NCBI GenBank assembly: GCA_035798135.1
Contig: JAPFBR010000001.1
Location: 186,001 to 250,000 of the forward strand
DNA: 64,000 nt
Origin: Sediminicola sp035798135
GTDB taxonomy: Bacteria > Bacteroidota > Bacteroidia > Flavobacteriales > Flavobacteriaceae
Direction: 5' to 3'
A model generated the notes under the pieces. It had not been told where the DNA came from. It worked only from the letters and a program-made list of their open reading frames with translations, and made no database searches. This document shows positions 7,189 through 16,338 of the stretch, in pieces (within the stretch, counting starts at the first letter, position 1; each line of letters starts with the position of its first letter). The position numbers were made by a program, and so were the translations under genes.

Positions 7189-9564
7189 ATGGGTCCAAAC
7201 AAATGTTACCATTGTGGAGACGATTGCGTCGAAGATTGCATTATACATGATGGTAAAAAATTTTGTTGCCAAGGATGCCGAACGGTCTATGAGATATTTT
7301 CGAGTAATGATCTTACCTATTATTATGACCTACAAGCAGCTGCTGGTACCTCTCCAAAAGTTTCTGAGGGCAAATACGACTTTCTTTCTTCCGAGGCTAT
7401 CACCAACAAATTAGTAGAGTTCCAAGATGACGAAATGCAAGTCATTTCCCTCTATATTCCCCACATCCATTGTAGTTCCTGTATATGGATACTGGAAAAT
7501 CTGGATAAGCTCCATAAATCCATTTTTAGTTCACAGGTAGATTTTCCAAAAAAAAGAATACGAATTGGTTATAATTGGCAAACCATTACCCTAAAAGAAT
7601 TGGTTCTCCTTTTGACCAGAATTGGATATGAGCCTAATATCTCCCTTGATGATTATGACCAAAAGAAAAAAATGAAAGATTATACCCTGATCTACCAATT
7701 GGGGGTGGCCGGTTTTGCTTTTGGCAATGTTATGTTCCTATCCTTCCCCGAATATTTTGAAGTTGGAGAGTTTTGGATAGAACAGTACAAACCCCTTTTC
7801 CGGTGGCTTATGTTCTTTTTCTCACTCCCGGTAGTATTTTATGCCGCCAAAGACTACTTTATATCAGCCTTTAAAGGAGTTCGTTCCAAATTATTGAATA
7901 TTGATGTCCCCATAGCTTTGGGAATTTTAGTCCTTTTTATTAGAAGTTCCTTGGAAATTATATTCAATTGGGGTTCTGGATTTTTTGACAGCTTAACGGG
8001 CTTGGTTTTCTTTTTGTTGTTGGGTAAATTTTTCCAACAACAAACCTATTCCTTTCTCTCCTTTGAAAGGGACTATAAATCCTATTTTCCCATTGCCATT
8101 ACCCGAATATTAAACAATGGGACAGAAGATACCGTACAACTCTACGATATCCAAAAAGGAGATCGACTCCTAATCAGAAACGAAGAGTTGATACCGGTGG
8201 ACGGACTTCTAATTCGTGGAAAGGCGCGAATAGACTATAGTTTTGTCAGCGGTGAATCGGAGCCTGTATACAAGGAAACCGGGGACAAAATTTATGCGGG
8301 TGGAAAACAGCTTTCCGGCGCCATTGAAATGGAAGCTTTAAAATCTGTTCCACAAAGTTATCTTACCCAATTATGGGGAAATGCCATTTTTCAAAAAGAT
8401 CGTCCCAATAGCTTTCAGACTCTTACAGATAGTATTGGAAAACGGTTTACAATTGGGGTTCTGACAATAGCATTGATTTCTTCCTTATTTTGGTTATTTA
8501 CAGACAGTAGTAAGTTGATCAATGTATTCACTGCGGTACTTATTATTGCATGTCCTTGCGCCATTGCCTTGGCCGCTCCTTTTACTTTGGGCAATATGCT
8601 CCGCATTTTTGGACGAAAAAAATTCTATCTCAAGGACACGCAGACCATAGAGCGGTTATCACAGGTGGATATGGCCATATTTGACAAAACAGGAACCATC
8701 ACCACTGCTAGAAAAGGAACTGTGAGCTATGAAGGAATGGAGCTAACCATGGCGGAAGAATCCCTCCTAAAAAACACACTACGTGCCTCCAACCATCCCT
8801 TGAGTCGGGCACTTTATGATCTGTTGGCAGAGCACGATATAGTCACGTTGGATGAATATCAGGAACATATAGGCCTAGGCATAAGAGGCTCAAAAAAGGA
8901 CGGTCAAATAAAAATTGGATCTGCAACCTTTGTAGGAAATAAGAATGGGTTTGCAAACCAAAATACGGCAGTACATATTAGTGCCAATGATGAATACAAA
9001 GGCTGTTTTGTATTTCATAATGAGTATAGGGAAGGGATATCCAAAGTATTCAATACAATGCAAAAAAACATGAATTTGGCCATTTTATCAGGAGATAATT
9101 CTGGTGAAAAAACCAATTTAGAAGTATTGGTCCCCATGGGAACCCCCCTACACTTTAATCAAAAACCAGAGGATAAATTAGCTTTTATTGCCTCCAATCA
9201 AAAAAACCATAGAACCGTTTTAATGGTTGGTGATGGTCTCAATGATGCAGGAGCTCTGGCGCAAAGTGATGTGGGCATTGCCATTTCTGAAAATATAAAT
9301 GTGTTTTCACCAGCCTGTGATGCTATTTTGGATGCCACGAAATTTCAACAATTGCCTTCCTATATCCTAGCATCAAAGAAGGCCATTAAGGTCATCAAGT
9401 TGAGTTTTGTACTGTCGCTACTTTATAACGCGATTGGTTTGTTTTTTGCGGTCACTGGGCAATTGGAACCGGTAATAGCAGCCATCCTAATGCCCTTGAG
9501 TTCCATTAGCATCGTGGCTTTTACAACCGTTGCCACTTATATAATTGGCAGAAAATTAATATGA
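7189..9564 (+). CDS. ccoI: Copper-type P1B ATPase for cbb3 oxidase assembly
   Basis: A membrane P-type ATPase (FixI/CcoI) that moves copper for the CuB centre of cbb3 oxidase. It has a Cys-rich N-terminus (CYHCGDDC, then CCQGC), an HMA-like motif HCSSC near residue 94, membrane helices with the CPC motif near 455, the phosphorylated DKTGT near 499 and the hinge GDGLND near 681. The length of 791 residues is typical. I start at ATG 7189: the in-frame GTG at 7165 lies in the -7 box and upstream of the inferred transcription start. It lies directly upstream of ccoS and the oxidase genes, which have their own promoter. Confidence 0.92.
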   Translation: MGPNKCYHCGDDCVEDCIIHDGKKFCCQGCRTVYEIFSSNDLTYYYDLQAAAGTSPKVSEGKYDFLSSEAITNKLVEFQDDEMQVISLYIPHIHCSSCIWILENLDKLHKSIFSSQVDFPKKRIRIGYNWQTITLKELVLLLTRIGYEPNISLDDYDQKKKMKDYTLIYQLGVAGFAFGNVMFLSFPEYFEVGEFWIEQYKPLFRWLMFFFSLPVVFYAAKDYFISAFKGVRSKLLNIDVPIALGILVLFIRSSLEIIFNWGSGFFDSLTGLVFFLLLGKFFQQQTYSFLSFERDYKSYFPIAITRILNNGTEDTVQLYDIQKGDRLLIRNEELIPVDGLLIRGKARIDYSFVSGESEPVYKETGDKIYAGGKQLSGAIEMEALKSVPQSYLTQLWGNAIFQKDRPNSFQTLTDSIGKRFTIGVLTIALISSLFWLFTDSSKLINVFTAVLIIACPCAIALAAPFTLGNMLRIFGRKKFYLKDTQTIERLSQVDMAIFDKTGTITTARKGTVSYEGMELTMAEESLLKNTLRASNHPLSRALYDLLAEHDIVTLDEYQEHIGLGIRGSKKDGQIKIGSATFVGNKNGFANQNTAVHISANDEYKGCFVFHNEYREGISKVFNTMQKNMNLAILSGDNSGEKTNLEVLVPMGTPLHFNQKPEDKLAFIASNQKNHRTVLMVGDGLNDAGALAQSDVGIAISENINVFSPACDAILDATKFQQLPSYILASKKAIKVIKLSFVLSLLYNAIGLFFAVTGQLEPVIAAILMPLSSISIVAFTTVATYIIGRKLI

Positions 9565-9605
9565 AAACTTTGCAAATAAATTTATTAAAAACAAAAAAGT
9601 AAAAC

Positions 9606-9648
9606 TGATAAATGTCATTTTTTGCCCCTATCGGCAGACTTAGTTTTA
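9606..9648 (+). promoter_or_regulatory. CRP/FNR-type class II promoter of ccoS-ccoNO-ccoQ-ccoP
   Basis: The dyad TGATAAATGTCA is at 9606-9617 and a -7-like box TAGTTTTA is at 9641-9648, starting exactly 35 bp after the dyad. The predicted start near 9653 leaves a leader of about 15 nt before the ccoS ATG at 9668. This would allow the structural operon to be transcribed independently of ccoI. Confidence 0.7.
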
Positions 9649-9667
9649 CGCCTTAATTCGAGTAAGC

Positions 9668-9871
9668 ATGAGTGTTATATATGTGTTATTGACAATTAGT
9701 ATTGTAATTGCGGTCGTTTTTTTTGCCGCATTTATTTTTTCAGTCAAAAATGGCCAATATGACGATACCTATACGCCTTCCGTGCGCATGCTCTTCGAAG
9801 ATGAATTGGTGAAAAACCCTGCTGAACCAGAAACCAAAAAATTGAATCAACCAAAGGAGAATAATCAATAA
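9668..9871 (+). CDS. ccoS: cbb3 oxidase assembly protein CcoS
   Basis: A 67-residue single-pass membrane protein needed for cofactor insertion into cbb3 oxidase. It has one N-terminal helix (about residues 4-24) followed by the family pattern FSVKNGQYDD and a charged tail. It sits between ccoI and ccoNO, the usual place for this gene, and ends 4 bp before ccoNO. It is the first gene of the structural operon. Confidence 0.9.
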   Translation: MSVIYVLLTISIVIAVVFFAAFIFSVKNGQYDDTYTPSVRMLFEDELVKNPAEPETKKLNQPKENNQ

Positions 9872-9875
9872 AATT

Positions 9876-12077
9876 ATGGAAGTACAACAGTTTTATTACG
9901 ATAACAAAATCGTAAAGAATTTCATTTATGCCACTTTGTTCTGGGGCATTGTGGGAATGTCCGTTGGTCTATTACTGGCCTTTATGTTTTTGTTTCCCAA
10001 TATAACCGATGGTATCTCTTGGCTTAGTTTTGGACGCTTAAGACCATTACATACCAATGCGGTCATCTTTGCATTTATTGGAAACGCCATATTTGCTGGT
10101 GTTTATTATTCTACCCAAAGGTTGTTAAAGGCAAGAATGTTCAGTGATGCCTTGAGCAAATTTAATTTTTGGGGCTGGCAGGCCATTATTGTTGCCGCTG
10201 CTATCACTTTGCCGTTAGGCTATTCCAGTTCTAAGGAATATGCTGAATTGGAATGGCCCATAGATATTGCGATTGCCTTGGTATGGGTAGCTTTTGGTGC
10301 CAACCTAATCGGTACAATGATTAAAAGGAGACAACGTCACCTATATGTGGCCCTTTGGTTTTACCTGGCCACTTTTGTTACTGTTGCCGTACTTCATATT
10401 TTTAATAGTTTGGCGCTTCCCGTTAGTGGATTAAAAAGTTATTCGGTATACGCTGGGGTACAAGATGCCTTGGTACAATGGTGGTATGGGCATAATGCTG
10501 TAGCTTTTTTCCTGACCACCCCGTTTTTAGGGCTTATGTATTACTTTGTTCCCAAGGCTGCGAACAGACCAGTGTACTCCTATAGGCTGTCCATTGTCCA
10601 TTTTTGGTCTTTAATCTTTATCTATATATGGGCGGGACCCCATCATTTATTATACTCAACACTTCCCGAATGGGCACAGAATTTAGGAGTTGCCTTCTCC
10701 ATTATGTTATTGGCACCTTCTTGGGGTGGAATGATCAATGGCTTATTGACCCTAAGGGGAGCATGGGACAAGGTAAGAACTGATGTAACATTGAAATTTA
10801 TGGTTGTTGCAATTACCGGATACGGTATGGCCACCTTCGAAGGACCTCTTTTGTCCCTGAAAAATGTAAATGCCATTGCCCATTTCAGTGATTGGATCAT
10901 TGCCCATGTACATGTAGGGGCATTGGCTTGGAATGGGTTCTTAACTTTTGGAATGATTTACTGGTTGGTTCCTAAAATGTTCAAGACCAGTTTATATTCA
11001 AAGGGCTTGGCGAATTTTCATTTCTGGATAGCGACTTTGGGGATTATTTTATATGCCCTCCCTATGTATGTTGCAGGATTCACCCAGGCTTTAATGTGGA
11101 AAGAATTTAATCCTGATGGGACCTTGGCGTACGGGAATTTCTTGGAAACTGTAAACGAAATCATCCCAATGTATTGGATGAGGGCCATTGGGGGCAGTCT
11201 TTATATTATTGGAGCCATAGTAATGGTTTACAACATGGTTGCCACAATAAAAAGAGGGACAGAAGTAGCTGATGAACTGGCAGAAGCACCGGCACTGACC
11301 AAAATATTAAAAAGGAGAATCACAGGAGAGACATTCCATACTTGGTTGGAGCGCAAGCCAGTACAATTGACCATCTTGGCTACAGTAGCCATTTTAATTG
11401 GAGGGATCTTACAAATTGTTCCAACCATCTTGGTGAAGTCCAACATTCCTACGATTACGAGTGTAAAACCATATACCCCATTGGAATTGGAAGGTAGGGA
11501 CCTATATATACGAGAGGGATGTGTCGGTTGCCACTCACAAATGGTCCGCCCATTCAGAAGTGAGGTGGAACGATATGGGGAATATGCCAAAGCTGGGGAG
11601 TTTGTCTATGACCATCCATTTCTTTGGGGCAGTAAAAGAACAGGTCCTGATTTACTTCGGATCGGTGGCAAATACACTGACAATTGGCACTTAAACCATA
11701 TGTACGATCCTCAAAGCACCTCTTCAGGATCCATTATGCCGGCCTATCAATGGTTAGTAAGAAATGAACTGGACAGAAGTAATATCACCCGTAAAATGGA
11801 GGCTATGGTCACCCTAGGCGTTCCATATAGTGAAGAGGACATTGCCAATGTTACCAAGAACATGGATGCACAAGCTTTAAAAATTGAACAAAATCTATAT
11901 TCCGACCCTGATTTTGCTTCCAATTATGAAGCGGATAAAGCCTCCGCAAAGAAGAACGGAGAGGATTTTGTAAACATGCGGGATCGTGAGATCGTAGCAC
12001 TCATAGCGTACTTACAGCGTTTGGGTACAGATATTAAGGTAAAAGAAACTAATGAAATCATTTCTCAAAACCAATAG
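9876..12077 (+). CDS. ccoN: cbb3-type cytochrome c oxidase, fused subunits I and II (CcoN-CcoO)
   Basis: Catalytic subunit fusion of the high-affinity terminal oxidase. Residues about 1-475 are CcoN, a multi-pass protein with haem and CuB histidines in HTNAV, WWYGHNAVAF, GPHHLLY and HVHVGALAWNG. Residues about 500-733 are CcoO, with a membrane helix followed by one c-type haem site CVGCH and SQMVRPFRSE. Most proteobacteria encode these as two genes; the fusion is known in Bacteroidota. The frame is continuous with no sign of sequencing error at the joint. ccoQ follows after 3 bp. Confidence 0.95.
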   Translation: MEVQQFYYDNKIVKNFIYATLFWGIVGMSVGLLLAFMFLFPNITDGISWLSFGRLRPLHTNAVIFAFIGNAIFAGVYYSTQRLLKARMFSDALSKFNFWGWQAIIVAAAITLPLGYSSSKEYAELEWPIDIAIALVWVAFGANLIGTMIKRRQRHLYVALWFYLATFVTVAVLHIFNSLALPVSGLKSYSVYAGVQDALVQWWYGHNAVAFFLTTPFLGLMYYFVPKAANRPVYSYRLSIVHFWSLIFIYIWAGPHHLLYSTLPEWAQNLGVAFSIMLLAPSWGGMINGLLTLRGAWDKVRTDVTLKFMVVAITGYGMATFEGPLLSLKNVNAIAHFSDWIIAHVHVGALAWNGFLTFGMIYWLVPKMFKTSLYSKGLANFHFWIATLGIILYALPMYVAGFTQALMWKEFNPDGTLAYGNFLETVNEIIPMYWMRAIGGSLYIIGAIVMVYNMVATIKRGTEVADELAEAPALTKILKRRITGETFHTWLERKPVQLTILATVAILIGGILQIVPTILVKSNIPTITSVKPYTPLELEGRDLYIREGCVGCHSQMVRPFRSEVERYGEYAKAGEFVYDHPFLWGSKRTGPDLLRIGGKYTDNWHLNHMYDPQSTSSGSIMPAYQWLVRNELDRSNITRKMEAMVTLGVPYSEEDIANVTKNMDAQALKIEQNLYSDPDFASNYEADKASAKKNGEDFVNMRDREIVALIAYLQRLGTDIKVKETNEIISQNQ

Positions 12078-12080
12078 ACC

Positions 12081-12275
12081 ATGCTAAAATTTGCAAAAAA
12101 CTATATGGAAACCATAGATGGCGTTGCCACCTATCCCATGATATCGCTTCTCATCTTTTTTGTCTTTTTTACCATCCTTTTTTGGTGGGTATTCACGGCC
12201 TCAAAAGAGCATATCACGGAGGTAAGTAAAATACCTTTCGAAGAAGACACCAACCAAAACAACCAAACACTATGA
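12081..12275 (+). CDS. ccoQ: CcoQ-like small subunit of cbb3 oxidase
   Basis: A 64-residue single-pass membrane protein (helix about 20-40, ending FWWVF) with an acidic, Asn-rich tail. Its position between ccoNO and ccoP and its size identify it as the CcoQ subunit that stabilises the complex. Sequence similarity within this family is weak, so the call relies mainly on context. The stop overlaps the ccoP start by 4 bp (ATGA), implying translational coupling. Confidence 0.82.
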   Translation: MLKFAKNYMETIDGVATYPMISLLIFFVFFTILFWWVFTASKEHITEVSKIPFEEDTNQNNQTL

Positions 12276-13222
12276 AAAATATGTCGCCTTGGTGGATACG
12301 TATCCCCTTGTTTTTCTTTATCATCTTGGGATTAATGGAGTATGTCATAGATTCCGGAAACCAGCTAGCCATCATTGCCTATCCTATTACACAGTTGTTT
12401 TTATTGTTGGTCTTGATGATCTTGATAGCCATAGAAATTATTCTACAATCTATAGAGAATGTAATGTTCCAAACCCTGCCCGAAAAAGCAAAAGAGCGCT
12501 ACTTGGCCACCAAATCCAAAACATGGGAATGGACATGGGCGAAAAAATGGTACAAAAAGCTTACCGGGAACAAACCCATTGAAGAGGAGGGTGAGATTAT
12601 TCTCGACCATAATTACGATGGTATTAGGGAACTGGATAATGATATGCCACCTTGGTGGGTATACATGTTTTATGCGACCATAGTGTTTGGTGTTATTTAT
12701 CTTGCCCGTTACCATGTGTTCAATGGAGCTGGTCAAAATATGGAATATGAAATGGAAGTGGCAGAAGCCCAATTGGCCATAGAAGAGTATAAAAAAAATG
12801 CCAAAGACCTAGTAGATATCAACACTGTTGAGTTTCTAACAGACCCATCAGACCTCAAAGCCGGTGAAGCCATCTTCCAGAACAATTGTGTGGCCTGTCA
12901 TATGGCAGATGGGGGAGGCGGAATTGGCCCCAACTTAACAGACCCATATTGGATATTGGGTGGGGGCATTAAAAATATATTTCACACCATTTCTGAAGGA
13001 GGAAGGGACGGAAAGGGGATGATTGCATGGAAACAGACCTTAAAACCGGTGGAAATGGCGCAAGTTGCCAGTTATGTCTTAACCATGGAAGGAAAAATTC
13101 CTGCCAAAGCTAAAGAAGCCGAAGGAGACTTATGGATAGATGAAAACAAATCAAATCAGAATACCATTCCCAAAGGGATAAATGAACAAGAAAAGGATAC
13201 GGTGACCGTTGCTTTAAATTGA
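12272..13222 (+). CDS. ccoP: cbb3 oxidase subunit III (CcoP), mono-haem type
   Basis: The cytochrome c subunit that passes electrons to CcoNO. The 316-residue protein has two N-terminal membrane helices (about 8-50), a linker, the canonical CcoP segment DMPPWWVYMFYATIVFGVIY (about 128-147) and one periplasmic c-type domain with CVACH near residue 208. Classical CcoP has two CxxCH sites; only one is present here. The two extra N-terminal helices look like the FixP-associated membrane region of Bacteroidota. The start overlaps the ccoQ stop. Confidence 0.92.
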   Translation: MKNMSPWWIRIPLFFFIILGLMEYVIDSGNQLAIIAYPITQLFLLLVLMILIAIEIILQSIENVMFQTLPEKAKERYLATKSKTWEWTWAKKWYKKLTGNKPIEEEGEIILDHNYDGIRELDNDMPPWWVYMFYATIVFGVIYLARYHVFNGAGQNMEYEMEVAEAQLAIEEYKKNAKDLVDINTVEFLTDPSDLKAGEAIFQNNCVACHMADGGGGIGPNLTDPYWILGGGIKNIFHTISEGGRDGKGMIAWKQTLKPVEMAQVASYVLTMEGKIPAKAKEAEGDLWIDENKSNQNTIPKGINEQEKDTVTVALN

Positions 13223-13267
13223 ATATCATCAAAGGCATTAATACTATCCAAAGGGAAATAAAAATGT

Positions 13268-14677
13268 ATGGACGATAATTTTAGGGATTCAATAGGCACA
13301 ATCAATGAAGAAGGGAATCGCGCCTGGATTTTTCCCAAAAAACCTAGTGGCAAATATTATACTTATCGCAAATGGGTGAGTTATGTTCTTTTGTTGTTTC
13401 TAATATCCTCGCCCTTTATTAAAATAAATGGGAATCAATTCTTGATGTTCAACGTTTTGGAACGCAGGTTCAATATTTTTGGATTCCCATTTTGGCCACA
13501 AGATTTTCACTTGTTCGTCATTTCCATGGTTGCGGGTGTTATTTTTGTTGCACTCTTTACTGTTGCTTTCGGCCGTATTTTCTGCGGCTGGATATGTCCC
13601 CAGACCATTTTCATGGAAATGGTATTCCGTAGGATTGAGTTTTTAATTGATGGGGATAGGGGAGCACAAATTAAGCTGGAAAAACAAGTTTGGAATTCCG
13701 AAAAAATTAGAAAAAGATTCTTAAAATGGACTGTTTTCCTAATTATTTCCTTTCTAATAGCCAATGTATTTTTGGCCTACCTGATTGGAAGCGATAAATT
13801 ATTGCAATATGTTTTTGAGGGTCCGCTACAGCATGTAAGCACGCTTGTTTCCCTTTCCATTTTTACAATGGTTTTCTATTTTATATTCGCTTGGTTTAGA
13901 GAACAGGTTTGTATTATAGCCTGCCCTTACGGAAGGATGCAAGGAGTTTTGTTGGACAACAAATCCATTCTTGTAGCCTATGACCATAAAAGGGGCGAAA
14001 GTGAAAAAGGTAGAAAGAAATTCAGAAAAAACGAAGACCGTGAGGCTTTGGGCCACGGGGATTGTATTGATTGTTTCCAATGTGTAAACGTATGCCCTAC
14101 AGGGATAGATATCCGTAATGGCACCCAATTGGAATGTGTTAATTGCACGGCCTGTATGGATGAATGCGATCATATCATGGAAAAAGTAAACCTACCCAAA
14201 GGGCTTATCCGTTATACTAGCGAGGAAAATATAGAACGAAAAGAAAAATTTAAATTCACCCCTAGGTTGAAAGGATACTCAGCCGTTTTGGTCATATTGA
14301 CCGGCATCTTCATCGGGATGCTTTTTCTTAGAAATGATATAGAGGCCAATATTCTTAGGCTCCCTGGCCAGCTATATGAGCACAAGGAAGGAAATATAAT
14401 CAGTAATGTGTATACGTATAAGTTGCTGAACAAAACAACAAAGGAAATAGCCAATGTCCACTTTGAACTGTTGTCCCACGAAGGCAAGATCTTGTTGGTT
14501 AGAAATCATGACTTTAATGTTCCCGCTCAGCAATTGGCAGAGGGTACTTTATTTATAGAAATAAATAATTCCGAATTGAACGGGGACAAGGATAAATTAA
14601 AAATAGGGATCTTCAGTGGTCAAAAATTAGTGGAATCAACCACCGCTAGGTTCCTGGCTCCAAGGAGTTACAAATAA
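13268..14677 (+). CDS. ccoG: cbb3 oxidase accessory protein CcoG (FixG/RdxA), ferredoxin-like
   Basis: A membrane iron-sulfur protein required for copper delivery to cbb3 oxidase, proposed to reduce Cu(II). The 469-residue protein has membrane helices near residues 37-55, 80-105, 160-180 and 195-215, the motif CGWICPQTIFME, and two 4Fe-4S clusters in CIDCFQCVNVCPTGID and CVNCTACMDECD near 265-300. A last helix near 340 is followed by an Ig-like periplasmic domain. It follows ccoP by 45 bp. Confidence 0.93.
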   Translation: MDDNFRDSIGTINEEGNRAWIFPKKPSGKYYTYRKWVSYVLLLFLISSPFIKINGNQFLMFNVLERRFNIFGFPFWPQDFHLFVISMVAGVIFVALFTVAFGRIFCGWICPQTIFMEMVFRRIEFLIDGDRGAQIKLEKQVWNSEKIRKRFLKWTVFLIISFLIANVFLAYLIGSDKLLQYVFEGPLQHVSTLVSLSIFTMVFYFIFAWFREQVCIIACPYGRMQGVLLDNKSILVAYDHKRGESEKGRKKFRKNEDREALGHGDCIDCFQCVNVCPTGIDIRNGTQLECVNCTACMDECDHIMEKVNLPKGLIRYTSEENIERKEKFKFTPRLKGYSAVLVILTGIFIGMLFLRNDIEANILRLPGQLYEHKEGNIISNVYTYKLLNKTTKEIANVHFELLSHEGKILLVRNHDFNVPAQQLAEGTLFIEINNSELNGDKDKLKIGIFSGQKLVESTTARFLAPRSYK

Positions 14678-14693
14678 GTTTAAATATACAATT

Positions 14694-15149
14694 ATGAAAA
14701 TAAATTGGGGAACAGGAGTAGTTTTGGCCTTTATTGCTTTTATAAGCTTTATCCTTTTTTTTGTGGTCAGAATGACTATTGACAACAACGCCAGTCATGA
14801 TCTGGTGACCGAAGGATACTATAAAGAAGAACTGGGGCATCAAAAAAAAATGGATGCCCAACGGAATGCCAATAATTTAAGCACAAAGATTCGAATTGAC
14901 AGAACCACCTTAGGTTGGGACATACGTTTTCCTGAGGCCATGGAACCACAAAAAATAAAAGGAAACGTGTCCTTATACAGGCCTTCCAATAAGCAATTGG
15001 ATTTTGATTTACCCATCAGTATAACCAATTCACATTTTCTCATACCGGACAATCGCCTGTTGGATGGTCGTTGGGACATTACAATTACCTTGAAATACGA
15101 CAACAAATCTTATTTCCACAAGGAGAGCCTAACCTATATTAAAAATTGA
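14694..15149 (+). CDS. ccoH: FixH/CcoH family cbb3 oxidase assembly protein
   Basis: A 151-residue protein with one N-terminal membrane helix (about 8-27) and a periplasmic domain containing the FixH-type start VTEGYYKEELGHQKKMDAQ (about 40-58). It is needed for assembly or stability of cbb3 oxidase. It lies 16 bp after ccoG in the standard order G-H and is probably part of the same transcript. Confidence 0.88.
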   Translation: MKINWGTGVVLAFIAFISFILFFVVRMTIDNNASHDLVTEGYYKEELGHQKKMDAQRNANNLSTKIRIDRTTLGWDIRFPEAMEPQKIKGNVSLYRPSNKQLDFDLPISITNSHFLIPDNRLLDGRWDITITLKYDNKSYFHKESLTYIKN

Positions 15150-15199
15150 TGACCACCGAAATTAAAATGCATATACATTATATAAAACGACACAACTAA

Positions 15200-15904
15200 A
15201 TGCTATTATCTGCCATCTTATTGGGACTTTTGGGCAGTTTACACTGTGTAGGGATGTGTGGCCCCATTGCCTTTCTGCTACCAGTGGACAGAAACAATTC
15301 CTATAAGAAATTTTTCCAAATCTTCATCTACCATTTGGGAAGGCTCTTGGCCTATGGCACCATAGGGCTGGTCTTTGGCTTTTTGGGCAAGGGACTTTAT
15401 GTTTTTGGGATGCAACAAAAACTATCCATTTTTATTGGAGTCATTATGATTCTTGTGGTACTTCTTCCGTATAAAACGTTTCAAAAATACAATTTCTCCA
15501 AACCTTGGTTTAAGGTGCTTTCAAAAATAAAAAATCGGTTGGGAAAAGAGCTTCAGAAAAAATCCCCTGACACCTTTTTGACCATTGGGTTTTTAAATGG
15601 TTTCCTCCCCTGCGGATTGGTCTATATGGCCCTTTTTGCAGCTATTGCCATGGGTGATCCTTGGAACGGTTCGCTCTATATGATTCTATTTGGTCTTGGC
15701 ACTATTCCGTTGATGACCACCGCCATCTACTTTTCGGGCATTTTAAAAGGTACTGCCCGCAAGAGAATACAGAAATTAATCCCGGTATTCATTATTGTGA
15801 TTGGTCTACTTTTTATTCTTCGCGGATTGGGACTTGGCATCCCCTATATTTCACCAGAGCCGGTAATAGAATTGGTTTCCAGCAACATTGATTGTCTAGA
15901 TTAA
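15200..15904 (+). CDS. TauE/SafE-like (DsbD-type) membrane protein of the cco cluster
   Basis: A 234-residue polytopic membrane protein with about six helices. The first helix contains HCVGMCGP (Cys16 and Cys20) and a later helix contains GFLPCGLVY, a cysteine arrangement recalling the membrane part of DsbD/CcdA thiol transporters. Pipelines usually label it sulfite exporter TauE/SafE family. Its constant place after FixH suggests a role in oxidase biogenesis, through metal or thiol handling, rather than sulfite export; that is inference. It ends the cco gene run. Confidence 0.8.
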   Translation: MLLSAILLGLLGSLHCVGMCGPIAFLLPVDRNNSYKKFFQIFIYHLGRLLAYGTIGLVFGFLGKGLYVFGMQQKLSIFIGVIMILVVLLPYKTFQKYNFSKPWFKVLSKIKNRLGKELQKKSPDTFLTIGFLNGFLPCGLVYMALFAAIAMGDPWNGSLYMILFGLGTIPLMTTAIYFSGILKGTARKRIQKLIPVFIIVIGLLFILRGLGLGIPYISPEPVIELVSSNIDCLD

Positions 15905-15923
15905 TTCTTAAATAAGCCTTCCC

Positions 15924-15966
15924 TGATCTATGTCAGGATTTATATTTAAAAAACTTTAGATATTTG
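15924..15966 (+). promoter_or_regulatory. CRP/FNR-type class II promoter of the 58-residue ORF
   Basis: The dyad TGATCTATGTCA is at 15924-15935, and a -7-like box GATATTTG (one mismatch) starts at 15959, 35 bp after the dyad. The predicted start near 15971 leaves about 45 nt before ATG 16016. The dyad is flanked to form CCTGA/TCAGG, so the element could also act as a short transcription stop for the cco genes. Confidence 0.6.
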
Positions 15967-16015
15967 GTGGTATAGAAGTTTCTGTTTTTTTACAACCTAA
16001 ATTAAAATCATAGTT

Positions 16016-16192
16016 ATGAAAAAAAAATCGACTAAAGTTTCCGTTCTAGGAAAAAAGGACGATAAATACATGCTCAAATTTCCGCATTTACATGTAAAGG
16101 TTTCTGTAAATGAAGAATTATACACAAGAATGCTTCACAGTAGTTTATATGAGTTTAAACCTATGACCAATGAAGAACTGACCAATTCATAG
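16016..16192 (+). CDS. Small hypothetical protein, 58 residues
   Basis: An ORF below the usual length cutoff. It starts ATG AAA AAA AAA and ends TAG, giving a basic N-terminus (MKKKSTKVSVLGKKDDKY) followed by a segment that may form beta strands and a short helix (FPHLHVKVSV, LYTRMLHSSLYEF). It has no signal peptide or membrane helix, so it should be cytosolic. I recognise no family. Support comes from the well-formed FNR-type promoter just upstream, its place between the cco and usp/hemN genes, and the lack of any other gene there. Confidence 0.6.
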   Translation: MKKKSTKVSVLGKKDDKYMLKFPHLHVKVSVNEELYTRMLHSSLYEFKPMTNEELTNS

Positions 16193-16338
16193 CATAATTC
16201 ACTTTTATGATGGAATCATTTAGGCCGTCAACCAAAGATTATACAAGTACTGGCATCTGCAAAATTTAGTCGAGATTCAGAATAATCATAATGACTACAC
16301 CCATCAATTTCCTCTTAATTGAAAATTCATATCAGCGT

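Noticed and set aside
15923..15936. CCTGA/TCAGG hairpin as cco terminator
   Set aside because: The stem is only 5 bp and has no proper T run. The same core has the spacing and half-sites of the other FNR-type operators, so regulatory use is favoured; a weak terminator effect is not excluded.
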